Assembly (NCBI GenBank): GCA_049511115.1
Contig: JBEKYH010000181.1
Coordinates: 1 to 8,900, forward strand
DNA: 8,900 nucleotides
From: JBEKYH01 sp049511115
GTDB lineage: Bacteria; Planctomycetota; Phycisphaerae; Tepidisphaerales; Tepidisphaeraceae
Reading direction: 5' to 3'
Part shown: positions 1-5,964 of the stretch, piece by piece
Layout: the number at the start of each line of letters is the position of its first letter
Numbering within the stretch: position 1 is the stretch's first letter
Made by a program: the position numbers and the translations under genes
The notes under the pieces: model-generated
Told to the model about the DNA's origin: nothing
Database searches by the model: none
The model's input: only the letters and a program-made list of their open reading frames with translations

Positions 1-1
1 C

Positions 2-478
2 AGCCGCGACGACGCCATCCATGCTGCTCAACGCTTGCTCGACCGGATTATTTTCATGGCCTTCTGTCAGGATCGGGGGCTGCTGCCGTCAAAGCTAATT
101 GAAGACACATTTCGGAATGTTCCGCCGCTTGCCCGCGCCAGGAATCCGCGCTGGCGAAAATTCTTGGAGGCCTTTCGCGCGATTGATGAGGGGCATCCGC
201 GCCTGACTCTTCCTTGCGGCCTTGAGGGTAGTCTCTTTGCCTTTGACCCGCTCGTCGACGAATTGGATTTAGACGACCGTTGGGCCGAAATCTTAAAGCA
301 GGTCGGCGATTTCGACTTCCACGAAGGCCAAATCGACATCGACCACCTCGGCCATGCCTTTGATCAGAGCGCCAGGCAACTGAAACTGCTGCGCCAAGCC
401 GTTGAGGTGGATGACCGCGCCCACGGCGGCGCTTCCCGGCAGGCGATTCTGGAAGCAGTCGACTCGCTCCCGAAATGA
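2..478 (+). pseudogene. 3' remnant of a type IIG restriction-modification / DNA methylase-like gene (5' end outside window)
   Basis: The reading frame is open from the window edge, so the true start lies upstream; the TTG at 35 is internal. The translation carries the conserved helical region that sits just before the methyltransferase domain in large single-chain type IIG (Eco57I/MmeI-like) restriction-modification enzymes. The first match is AQRLLDRIIFMAFCQDRGLLP, read through the window edge. It is followed by a 'FRAIDEG' segment, a 'GSLFAFDPLVDEL' segment and 'IDIDHLGHAFDQSARQLKLLR'. In intact homologues this leads within a few dozen residues to a 'YTP' motif and the N6-adenine methylase core with NPPY. 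Here the frame stops at TGA 476-478 after an unrelated-looking tail, and no methylase motif appears in any frame before the next gene. I infer a truncated, probably non-functional gene. An upstream nuclease domain may exist outside the window. A dispersed repeat begins about 30 nt after the stop. Confidence 0.6.
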
Positions 479-510
479 GTTTCGAGGGGGTGCAGCTTAC
501 CTACTCCTCA

Positions 511-548
511 AGTTCTTCGCGTCTTCGCGGTGGAACTTCTTTTTTAAT
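511..548 (+). repeat. Dispersed intergenic 'TTCGCGTC TTCGCGG' element
   Basis: This stretch reads TTCTTCGCGTCTTCGCGG followed by a T-rich tail (538-547). A diverged relative lies at 3211-3246 (TTCCTTCGCGTCCTCCGCC, then an A-rich tail). Short tandem TTCGCG-type units of this sort recur between genes in planctomycetes and several other phyla, and they generate spurious protein tails of the 'FLRVLR' or 'FFASS' kind. Here it fills the gap between the truncated methylase-like gene and the membrane glycosyltransferase gene. The remaining bases between 479 and 601 hold no recognisable gene. Family membership is from memory of such repeats; the two-copy resemblance is seen directly. Confidence 0.4.
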
Positions 549-601
549 TACGGACCAGAGAGCTGTTTGCTCGCCGTTTTCCTCACCGCTAAGCTTCCCC
601 T

Positions 602-2731
602 ATGTCCCTTTCCGGCCTCCTCGGCTCGCGCGGCTCTCTGGGGCTGGCGGCTATCCTGGTGTTTTTTGCGACGGTTGCATTTTATGCGGCGGATGCGACG
701 CCGGTAGTTATCTGGGTGGCGCTGAGCCAGGGGGGCATCGCGGTTCTCTGGACGGTGGGGGCATCGGCGAGCGGGGCGGTTCTTTTGCGGTTTCTGGGCG
801 TTGAAACCAATCGCGGATTATTTTTCGCCACGGCGGCGGCGCTGGGACTGGGGCTGTTTAGTCTGGCGGCTCTGGGACTGGGATTGGCGGGAAAACTCAG
901 TCAAATTACGACGATTCTTCTGCCTGTTCCAGGGCTTGTGGCGGGGTTTGTTCAATTCGCGCGCGCTCAACCTTGGCGGAAATGGACGTTGGCCGATTTG
1001 GGGCTGTGGCTTGCCAAACCCGCCGGCTCTTCCTGGCTGTGGCTGGTTCCCATCGTGTTTCTCGCCATGGCTGTGGTGGGGGCCTGCATCATGCCGGGGA
1101 CGTTGTGGCGGCCCGATGATCCGCATCCTTACGATGTGCTCAGCTATCACCTGCAGGTGCCGCGCCAGTGGTACGAACTGGGCCGCATCGTGCCGCTGGG
1201 CAATAACGTCTTTTCATTTTTCCCGTTCAATGCCGAGATGCAGGACCTGCTCGTCATGAACCTGTGCGGCGGGCCGTGGAAGGGGATGTACGTCACGCAG
1301 TTTCTCAGCCTGATGTACGCGGTGCTGATGGTGGTCGCCATCGCCGGTGCAAGAAGTGAGGGCAAATCCAGCATATTCCCGGCGGCGCTGGCGGGGATTA
1401 TTCCCTGGGTCGTCATGCTCTCCTGCGTGGCTTATGTGGAAACGCTCATGCTGTTATTCACTGCGCTGGCGTTTATCTGGGCCATCCGATGGATGGGCGG
1501 GGAGGGCATGGCGATTGATCGTGACGCGGGGCGAAGAACCCTCACCCCAACCCTCTCCCTGAGTACAGGGAGAGGGGGGAAGAGTTCTGGGCCGCCACAA
1601 TCAGGAGTTACATCGGACAGTGATGGGGGCGATTCATGGAAGTCGGCGGCACTTGCGGGCGTTTTTGCGGGTTTTGCGTGTGGGGTGAAACTGACGTGCG
1701 TTCCCATGGTTGCAGTGGCAATTCCGGCGGCGCTGATTGCAGCGATTCTGTTTTGTCGCGGCGCTGATCGCCCAAAGTGCGAGCACTGCCTGCGAGATAT
1801 AATTGTGTTCAGTATCGTCGCAATGATCGTGCTATTGCCGTGGCTCATCCGCAATTTCGCCTGGGCGGGAAATCCGATTTTCCCCCTGGCGATGAATATC
1901 CTGGGCAGCGGCGGATTTTCGGCGGGTCAGGTAGACCGCTTCGTCGCGGCGCACAGCCCGCGTGCGGATCAGCTTGGTCTGGTCGCGCGCCTTTCCGCCG
2001 TGCGATCGGAAATCCTCACCCACTGGCAATATGGCTTTGTGCTCATTCCGTTGGCGATCATCGTGAGCATCAAACGATGGAAGCGCCCGCGCGTGCTTTT
2101 CCTGCTGTTCGCTTTGGCAATCAACATCATCGTCTGGACTTTCTTCACCCATTTGATCGGGCGGTTTTTCCTTACCTCCGTCCCCATTGCCGCGCTGCTC
2201 CTGGGCGAAATGAACTGGGGCCGTTCTGTCTACAGCATGGCGGGGGCGGCGGTCATCTTATTGGCGCAGGCGGTCATATCCGCGGCCTATATCGACGGGC
2301 GTCTGGAGAATTTCTGCGAACTGGGGCGAGAGGGTTTGTTTGGCATCCACGACACGAATTTCGTCTTCGCCGAATTGCCGCAGGGCGCCGATCCCGGTCG
2401 GCCCATCGCTTTGCTCGGCGACGCCGGGGCGTTTCTCTACCAAATTCCATCGTCGCGACTTCAATATCAGACGGTTTTCGACATTCCCGCGACGGATTCC
2501 CAGCCGAAGAATCTTCGCGAGCTCCTGGCCGATTGGTTCGGCCCCGACGCGGCTTCCAAATCAGGCGACTGGCTTATCATCTTGAATCCCTCGGAAATCG
2601 AACGCCTCTCTCGCACCTACCGGCACGTGCCGGGGCTGCCGAAGGATTACGCCGGGCCGCGCGATGAGCCGGTACTCCTCGATGGAGCGAAAGTTAATGG
2701 AACTGGGCTGTTGCGATCGCCGACGCCATGA
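602..2731 (+). CDS. Polytopic membrane GT-C-type glycosyltransferase-like protein
   Basis: This 709-residue protein is mostly transmembrane, with about ten to twelve hydrophobic segments (e.g. residues 13-30, 34-50, 72-96, 145-163, 231-249, 258-275, 279-296, 347-385, 398-415, 478-490, 497-512, 520-535, 545-562), then a soluble C-terminal part of about 140 residues. The first large extracytoplasmic stretch has 'DDPHPYDVLSYHLQVPRQW' (172-190) and then 'NNVFSFFPFNAEMQ' (201-214). This matches the Asp-x-x-x-YH ... FP..E pattern of GT-C membrane glycosyltransferases (PMT/ArnT/GT39-like), which use lipid-linked sugar donors. The specific acceptor cannot be told. Residues 310-326 (RTLTPTLSLSTGRGG region) are translated from a palindromic repeat inserted between two membrane segments; frame is kept. 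The start at ATG 602 has no clear Shine-Dalgarno site but lies just before the first hydrophobic segment. Membrane topology is by eye. Confidence 0.75.
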   Translation: MSLSGLLGSRGSLGLAAILVFFATVAFYAADATPVVIWVALSQGGIAVLWTVGASASGAVLLRFLGVETNRGLFFATAAALGLGLFSLAALGLGLAGKLSQITTILLPVPGLVAGFVQFARAQPWRKWTLADLGLWLAKPAGSSWLWLVPIVFLAMAVVGACIMPGTLWRPDDPHPYDVLSYHLQVPRQWYELGRIVPLGNNVFSFFPFNAEMQDLLVMNLCGGPWKGMYVTQFLSLMYAVLMVVAIAGARSEGKSSIFPAALAGIIPWVVMLSCVAYVETLMLLFTALAFIWAIRWMGGEGMAIDRDAGRRTLTPTLSLSTGRGGKSSGPPQSGVTSDSDGGDSWKSAALAGVFAGFACGVKLTCVPMVAVAIPAALIAAILFCRGADRPKCEHCLRDIIVFSIVAMIVLLPWLIRNFAWAGNPIFPLAMNILGSGGFSAGQVDRFVAAHSPRADQLGLVARLSAVRSEILTHWQYGFVLIPLAIIVSIKRWKRPRVLFLLFALAINIIVWTFFTHLIGRFFLTSVPIAALLLGEMNWGRSVYSMAGAAVILLAQAVISAAYIDGRLENFCELGREGLFGIHDTNFVFAELPQGADPGRPIALLGDAGAFLYQIPSSRLQYQTVFDIPATDSQPKNLRELLADWFGPDAASKSGDWLIILNPSEIERLSRTYRHVPGLPKDYAGPRDEPVLLDGAKVNGTGLLRSPTP
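1530..1612 (+). repeat. Palindromic dispersed repeat, copy 1, inside the membrane glycosyltransferase gene
   Basis: The 49-nt core 1530-1578 matches 3105-3153 at 47 of 49 positions (differences at 1550/3125 and 1568/3143). Its centre is a perfect 11-bp inverted repeat, CCCTCTCCCTG (1551-1561) and CAGGGAGAGGG (1566-1576), around the loop AGTA. Similarity resumes at 1594-1612 (GCCACA..AGGAGTTACA) against 3168-3186 with a one-base spacing change, so the repeat unit is about 80 nt. It is translated in frame as residues 310-337 of the host protein, a polar loop rich in Ser, Gly and Pro. It resembles the very common 'LTPTLSLSTGRGG' class of bacterial intergenic palindromes, normally found outside genes. 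Confidence 0.85.
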
Positions 2732-2741
2732 CTAACTTTCG
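2688..2741. repeat. Perfect 9-bp inverted repeat spanning the glycosyltransferase stop codon
   Basis: CGAAAGTTA at 2688-2696 is repeated inverted as TAACTTTCG at 2733-2741, with 36 nt between that contain the gene's last codons, the stop (2729-2731) and the palindrome GCGATCGC (2713-2720). No T-tract follows, so it is not a canonical terminator. The right arm overlaps the possible -35 element of the antitoxin gene, so it could be an operator half-site or an mRNA hairpin. Confidence 0.35.
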
Positions 2742-2761
2742 AGTGAAATCCACCGCATAAT
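2733..2761 (+). promoter_or_regulatory. Candidate promoter of the antitoxin gene, possibly leaderless
   Basis: CATAAT at 2756-2761 matches the -10 hexamer TATAAT at five of six positions, with TAACTT (2733-2738, weak -35) 17 nt upstream. Transcription would then start at about 2768, which is the ATG itself, suggesting a leaderless message. GGAGG at 2762-2766 is only one base from the ATG, too close to work as a normal Shine-Dalgarno site, which fits this reading. Judged by eye only. Confidence 0.3.
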
Positions 2762-2767
2762 GGAGGC

Positions 2768-3043
2768 ATGAGAATCGTAACTGTTACCGAGGGTCGCAGG
2801 CGGCTCGGTTACTGGCTCAAGAAAGCGCTGGCTGGTGATGACATCGGGTTTGCAATCAAACGCAAAATCGTCGCGCTTCGACCCGTCAACGTCTGTTCAG
2901 ATGATTACGCCTTCCAGCAATATGGTCTGACGAAGATTGAGATATACGCCATAGCGCGTCGGGTCGGGAAATCCGTTGCGGCTGAGCGCCGGCGCGGGTC
3001 GGTCAAGCGTTTCACGGGGTCGGCCGATGCCCTGCGAGATTGA
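2768..3043 (+). CDS. Phd/YefM-like type II antitoxin
   Basis: The protein has 91 residues. Its N-terminus, 'MRIVTVTEGRRRLGYWLKKALAGDDIGFAIKRKIVALRPV', follows the Phd/YefM antitoxin pattern: a short strand, a helix with R..L..L...AL.GD, then 'I..A.KRKIVALRPV' in place of the usual 'I.RRGKPVA.L.P'. This N-terminal half in the family dimerises and binds the operator DNA; the C-terminal half (here 'GLTKIEIYAIARRVGKSVAAERRRG') neutralises the toxin. It begins 36 nt after the glycosyltransferase stop. The last five or so codons overlap the ATG of a very short second frame at 3027, the arrangement expected of an antitoxin-toxin pair, but that partner is truncated. The antitoxin itself is intact in length and so appears orphaned. 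Toxin family is uncertain. Confidence 0.6.
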   Translation: MRIVTVTEGRRRLGYWLKKALAGDDIGFAIKRKIVALRPVNVCSDDYAFQQYGLTKIEIYAIARRVGKSVAAERRRGSVKRFTGSADALRD

Positions 3044-3086
3044 AACCACCCGGCGATTCCGGACAGCAATCAAGGGACGGGTGTGA
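3027..3086 (+). pseudogene. 19-codon remnant of the cognate toxin (RelE/ParE-like start)
   Basis: An ATG at 3027 overlaps the end of the antitoxin gene by 17 nt and opens a frame reading MPCEIETTRRFRTAIKGRV before TGA at 3084-3086. The pattern of a short strand (CEIETT) followed by a basic helix (RRFRTAIKGR) is how RelE/ParE-fold toxins usually begin, and stop/start overlap is the usual coupling of antitoxin and toxin. A complete toxin would need roughly 80-100 codons. Palindromic repeat copy 2 begins 18 nt after the stop. I infer that the toxin gene was lost by deletion or repeat insertion. The fragment is too short to exclude chance. Confidence 0.4.
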
Positions 3087-3104
3087 TGCTCAATCGTGGC
3101 GAAA

Positions 3105-3186
3105 GGCGAAGAACCCTCACCCCAGCCCTCTCCCTGAGTACATGGAGAGGGGGTAAACGGCAGTGTCGCCACAGAGAGGAGTTACA
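3105..3186 (+). repeat. Palindromic dispersed repeat, copy 2, intergenic
   Basis: This is the second copy of the repeat found at 1530-1612. The core 3105-3153 contains the inverted repeat CCCTCTCCCTG (3126-3136) and CATGGAGAGGG (3141-3151), with one mismatch in the stem (T at 3143) and the same AGTA loop. The trailing block 3168-3186 (GCCACAGAGAGGAGTTACA) is also shared. It lies directly downstream of the toxin remnant. A long frame runs through it into the sigma factor gene, but the translation there is just the repeat and is not believable as protein. Confidence 0.85.
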
Positions 3187-3210
3187 CCCTCAAGGGACAC
3201 GCTCTTTTGT

Positions 3211-3246
3211 ATTCCTTCGCGTCCTCCGCCAGTTCACGGTAGAAAA
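3211..3246 (+). repeat. Diverged second copy of the 'TTCGCGTC' intergenic element
   Basis: TTCCTTCGCGTCCTCCGCC followed by an A-rich tail (3241-3247) resembles the element at 511-548. It directly follows palindromic repeat copy 2, so the two elements make a composite of about 140 nt between the toxin-antitoxin remnant and the sigma operon. Confidence 0.35.
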
Positions 3247-3448
3247 ATCCCTGCTGCAAATCGTGCCGAATCCTGCGAATTATCGCATCCCGCGCGTTGA
3301 CTGCGCCGCTGCTCGTTGGCAAGATAGGTGCAGATGTGCCGGCAACGGAAGGCCGGCGGATGCGAAGTTTTCGGTTCTGGCCAGGATGGCCTCATTGCCG
3401 GAAGCTTTCACCTCGCCTGACTTTCCTTTCCTGCCGCCATTGAATTGC
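3247..3448. other. Upstream region of the sigma factor operon, no gene recognised
   Basis: This stretch holds small inverted repeats: TGCGA/TCGCA around ATTA (3274-3287), GCCGGC (3338-3343) with GCCGGC (3352-3357) around an 8-nt loop, and GGCC (3379-3382) with GGCC (3388-3391). A possible sigma-70-type promoter is TTGACT (3297-3302) with AAGATA (3321-3326) at an 18-nt spacing; it is weak. I saw no sigma-E-like AACTT...TCTAA pair that would suggest autoregulation. With 3087-3246 it makes a gap of about 360 nt without a gene, the first part being the two repeats. Confidence 0.35.
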
Positions 3449-4060
3449 ATGTCGAGCTTGACCAGCGCTCACTTTGAGGCGGACGGCGCGGCGGCCATCG
3501 CACCAGAGCTTCTTGTCGCCAAACCGCTCCTCAACCGGGCGGCGCTTACTGATGCCGATCTTTTCTCGCGCGCCCGCCACGGCGATGGGGCAGCGTATGC
3601 CGTCCTTGCTGCTCGCCATCAGAATTCCCTGTTCAATGTGCTGTTTCGTTTGCTGAATGATTCCGACGAAGCAGCCGTGTTGACGCAGGAAACCTTCAAC
3701 CGCGGCCTGGCCCGAATCGACGAGGCCGAATCGAACATTCAGCCGTCGATCTGGTTCCTGCGAATAGCAATGAACTTAGGGATAGGCGCGCTGCGAAGGG
3801 GCAGGCGTCCCAAGGCACAGCCGATGTCGGCTCGGCAATCCCCCACTGGAGGCGGCGGGGGAGAGGGCGACCAGCGTCTGCTTCTGGAATCCCTCTGTCG
3901 CGTCGATGCCGACTATCGCGCTGTTCTGGTCATGCGCGATGTGGCCGGTTTTGAGCATGAGCAGATCGCTGAAATACTCGGTTTGCCTGTCGCCGCGATC
4001 AAAAGCCGCCTGTTTCGGGCGCGGCTGGCATTGCGCGATGAATTGCAAGGAAAGCGGTAG
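3449..4060 (+). CDS. ECF (extracytoplasmic function) RNA polymerase sigma factor
   Basis: With the start at ATG 3449 the protein has 203 residues, the normal ECF length. Region 2 covers about residues 35-117 ('DADLFSRARHGDGAAYAVLAARH', then 'VLTQETFNRGLARI' and 'IWFLRIAMNLGIGALRR'), which binds the core polymerase and the -10 element. Region 4 covers about 143-200 ('LLESLCRVDADYRAVLVMRDVAGF', 'EQIAEILGLPVAAIKSRLFRARLALRDEL'), the -35-binding helix-turn-helix. The linker (118-142) holds a Gly run encoded by a small GC-rich inverted repeat at 3839-3862. The frame is open further upstream (ATG 3386, GTG 3083), but that part translates intergenic repeats, so 3449 is preferred; 3386 is the alternative. 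No good Shine-Dalgarno site is seen. The next gene, 47 nt downstream, encodes its likely anti-sigma partner. Confidence 0.88.
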   Translation: MSSLTSAHFEADGAAAIAPELLVAKPLLNRAALTDADLFSRARHGDGAAYAVLAARHQNSLFNVLFRLLNDSDEAAVLTQETFNRGLARIDEAESNIQPSIWFLRIAMNLGIGALRRGRRPKAQPMSARQSPTGGGGGEGDQRLLLESLCRVDADYRAVLVMRDVAGFEHEQIAEILGLPVAAIKSRLFRARLALRDELQGKR

Positions 4061-4107
4061 CAATTAAGGAACGAGATAAGGATTTTGAATCAGCACCGGA
4101 TGTACCC

Positions 4108-5031
4108 ATGGCCAACAGCGAAGACATTGAAGCACGCCTCTGTGCGTATATCGAGGGAAGCCTCAGCCCGGCGGAGCAGGCGGAAATTGAACGCCACCTC
4201 GAAGCGCACCCGCAGCACCGGCAGATGATACAGGACCTGATCCGCACGCGCGATCTGGTGGGCACGCTGCCGCGCGTGAATGCGCCCGAGGACCTGTGCG
4301 ACGGGCTGCAAGGGCAGCTTGAGCGCTCCATGCTCCTCGGCGACGGCCTCACTCCCGCGCATAGTGCCAGCCTGAATCCCCGCCCACGACGCCTCTCGCA
4401 TATGGCGATGATTGGGGTTGTGTGTGTTCTTTCCGTCGGATTCGGCTCGGTCGTCTACTACGTGCTCCGGGCGGCTTTTTATCCGGCGCAGCTTGCGGTT
4501 GCCCCTGTGCCTCCTCCTCCGCCGAACACATCTGCCGTGGATGCAACTGGCGCGACTGCAGCTACTGCCGCAAATGTCGCGGCCGCCAGCACGGCGGCGG
4601 CGTCGGACGCTTTGGCCATCCCGGCTTCGGATACGACAAACGTCGCCAACGCCTCCGTGGCCATCGCCACGACGCAACCGACCTTTGTTTTTTCCGCAAC
4701 TCAGCCGTCGGTTGGAGATTCTTCGGCCGCACTTGCCCTGTCCGTTCCCGCGACGGAGCCGACGGCGCTGGCGACGATTCAGCCTGCTACGCAACCGGCC
4801 CCCCAGCCCGCCCTGGGCGGATCGGACCTATTTGCGGCGCCTGATGCTCTTTCAAATCCCTTTGGCAATCCGGCAACGCTCCCGAGCGCGTTAGACCTTG
4901 GTAACACGCTGGCGACGCCGCTGCTTGCGCCCGTGCAAGGTGTCGCAGCCCCGGCGACCCAGCCGGCGGACGTGCCAGCGATCGTGTTTCCGACAACCGC
5001 TCCGGTTGCCGCCGACGCGGATGGGCAGTAA
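4108..5031 (+). CDS. Single-pass membrane anti-sigma factor-like protein
   Basis: The protein has 307 residues in three parts. Residues 1-95 form a cytoplasmic helical domain like the zinc-binding anti-sigma (ZAS/zf-HC2) fold: 'ARLCAYIEGSLSPAEQAEIERHLEAHPQHRQM'. The usual His-x3-Cys-x2-Cys is His30-x3-His34-x2-His37 here, with Cys12 upstream. Residues 99-120 are one transmembrane helix. Residues 121-307 are extracytoplasmic, low complexity, rich in Ala, Thr and Pro, with a proline run (134-139) and TQP motifs at 189, 198, 228 and 284. Family logic: the N-terminal domain would hold the upstream sigma factor at the membrane until a signal is sensed outside. It lies between the sigma gene (47 nt) and the epimerase gene (12 nt), so one transcript is likely. 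Whether it still binds zinc, or sigma, is inference. No catalytic domain is visible. Confidence 0.7.
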   Translation: MANSEDIEARLCAYIEGSLSPAEQAEIERHLEAHPQHRQMIQDLIRTRDLVGTLPRVNAPEDLCDGLQGQLERSMLLGDGLTPAHSASLNPRPRRLSHMAMIGVVCVLSVGFGSVVYYVLRAAFYPAQLAVAPVPPPPPNTSAVDATGATAATAANVAAASTAAASDALAIPASDTTNVANASVAIATTQPTFVFSATQPSVGDSSAALALSVPATEPTALATIQPATQPAPQPALGGSDLFAAPDALSNPFGNPATLPSALDLGNTLATPLLAPVQGVAAPATQPADVPAIVFPTTAPVAADADGQ

Positions 5032-5043
5032 CCTATCGGGTCC

Positions 5044-5940
5044 ATGAGCCACCCCGTCACTATCGAAAATGACGCCATCCGCATGCAGGTGTGGCCGCAG
5101 TTCGGCGGCAAGGTTTCGTCGATTATCGATAAGGCCGACTCGTTCGAGCTGATGTTCAACTACCCGGCGGAGCTGCCGGAATCGCCATGCTATGACATGC
5201 AGTATGGCAATGGCTGGTATGCGGGATGGGATGAATGCTTCCCCGCCGTCGGCCCAAGCAAATATGTGGGGCATCCTTACGACGGCATTGCCGTTCCGGA
5301 TCATGGCGAGATCTGGGGCATACCCGTTACCAACGCTGTCCCAACGAAGGACGGCATTACGACCGTGTGGCACGGACTGCGGTTTGGATACCGCCTGACG
5401 CGCAAGCTTTACCTCGACGGACCGGCCGTGGTTGCGGACTACAATCTGTTTAATCTGGCCCCCTTTGAGTTCCGCTTTGTGTGGGGACTGCATTCGCTGA
5501 TGTCCCTGGTGCAGCCGGCCACACTGGACTTGGCCACTCATGGGCTGTTCCGCCTCAGCCACGACCATGCCGGGACCGACATTCAGCAACCCTTTGATTG
5601 GCCGATCCTTGCCGACGGGACGGACATTTCCAATCTTCCCAAGCTTCCGGCCAAAAAAGGATGGAAAATCTTCTCGGCCGACCGGATAGACGCCCCGCTG
5701 GTGGTGCGCTATCCGACGCGCAATCGCACGGTCCGCATCGAATACACGTCCGACGACGGCCTGCCGGCTTATTGGGGTATTTGGATCAATTCCGGCGGTT
5801 GGGCCGGGCATCACCATTTCGCAGTTGAGCCGACGACGGGCCGCTTCGACCAGTTAGACCGTTCGATTAAGGACGGTTCCGCCGGCACGGTAGCTCCCAT
5901 CGGACGCACGTCCTGGACCGCTCGCTGGTCGCTCGCCTAA
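5044..5940 (+). CDS. Aldose 1-epimerase (mutarotase)-like protein
   Basis: This is a 298-residue beta-rich protein of the galactose mutarotase-like fold, typical in length, with no signal peptide, so probably cytoplasmic. Family landmarks are 'IRMQVWPQFGGKVSSIIDK' near the start, 'GWDECFPAV' (61-69), 'PDHGEIWGIP' with His87 (85-94), 'WGLHSLMSL' with His150, and 'GGWAGHHHFAVEPTTGRFDQL' (251-271) with Glu262 in the place of the catalytic base. Mutarotases interconvert alpha and beta anomers of free sugars; many relatives of this divergent type have no known substrate. The start at ATG 5044, 12 nt after the anti-sigma stop, implies co-transcription with the sigma and anti-sigma genes. This links the regulator to carbohydrate metabolism or envelope sugars, though only by position. 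Confidence 0.8.
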   Translation: MSHPVTIENDAIRMQVWPQFGGKVSSIIDKADSFELMFNYPAELPESPCYDMQYGNGWYAGWDECFPAVGPSKYVGHPYDGIAVPDHGEIWGIPVTNAVPTKDGITTVWHGLRFGYRLTRKLYLDGPAVVADYNLFNLAPFEFRFVWGLHSLMSLVQPATLDLATHGLFRLSHDHAGTDIQQPFDWPILADGTDISNLPKLPAKKGWKIFSADRIDAPLVVRYPTRNRTVRIEYTSDDGLPAYWGIWINSGGWAGHHHFAVEPTTGRFDQLDRSIKDGSAGTVAPIGRTSWTARWSLA

Positions 5941-5964
5941 AGCCAACTCCTGGGAATCGGCCTC

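Noticed and set aside
532..538. GGAACTT, a perfect sigma-E -35 element
   Set aside because: No TCTAA or TCTGA element lies 15-17 nt downstream, and the match is inside a dispersed repeat.
1777..2667. 296-residue + strand frame overlapping the membrane glycosyltransferase
   Set aside because: It is Arg/Pro/His-rich and lies wholly inside a frame with clear membrane segments and GT-C motifs; a GC-rich shadow.
2713..2720. GCGATCGC, the cyanobacterial HIP1 octamer
   Set aside because: A single occurrence in a high-GC window is expected by chance; nothing else here points to a cyanobacterium.
3083..3448. N-terminal extension of the sigma factor frame back to GTG 3083
   Set aside because: The translation is that of the palindromic and TTCGCG repeats, not of a sigma domain; the 203-residue form from 3449 has normal ECF length.
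4090..4794. 234-residue - strand frame opposite the anti-sigma gene
   Set aside because: It is very Arg/Gly-rich with no domain; it mirrors the low-complexity Ala/Thr/Pro region on the other strand.
4671..4970. Recurring TQP codons as a tandem repeat array
   Set aside because: Spacing is irregular and the DNA around each copy differs; this is low-complexity protein, not a DNA repeat.
4891..5817. 308-residue - strand frame opposite the epimerase gene
   Set aside because: It has no recognisable domain, while the + strand has clear mutarotase motifs and operon spacing.
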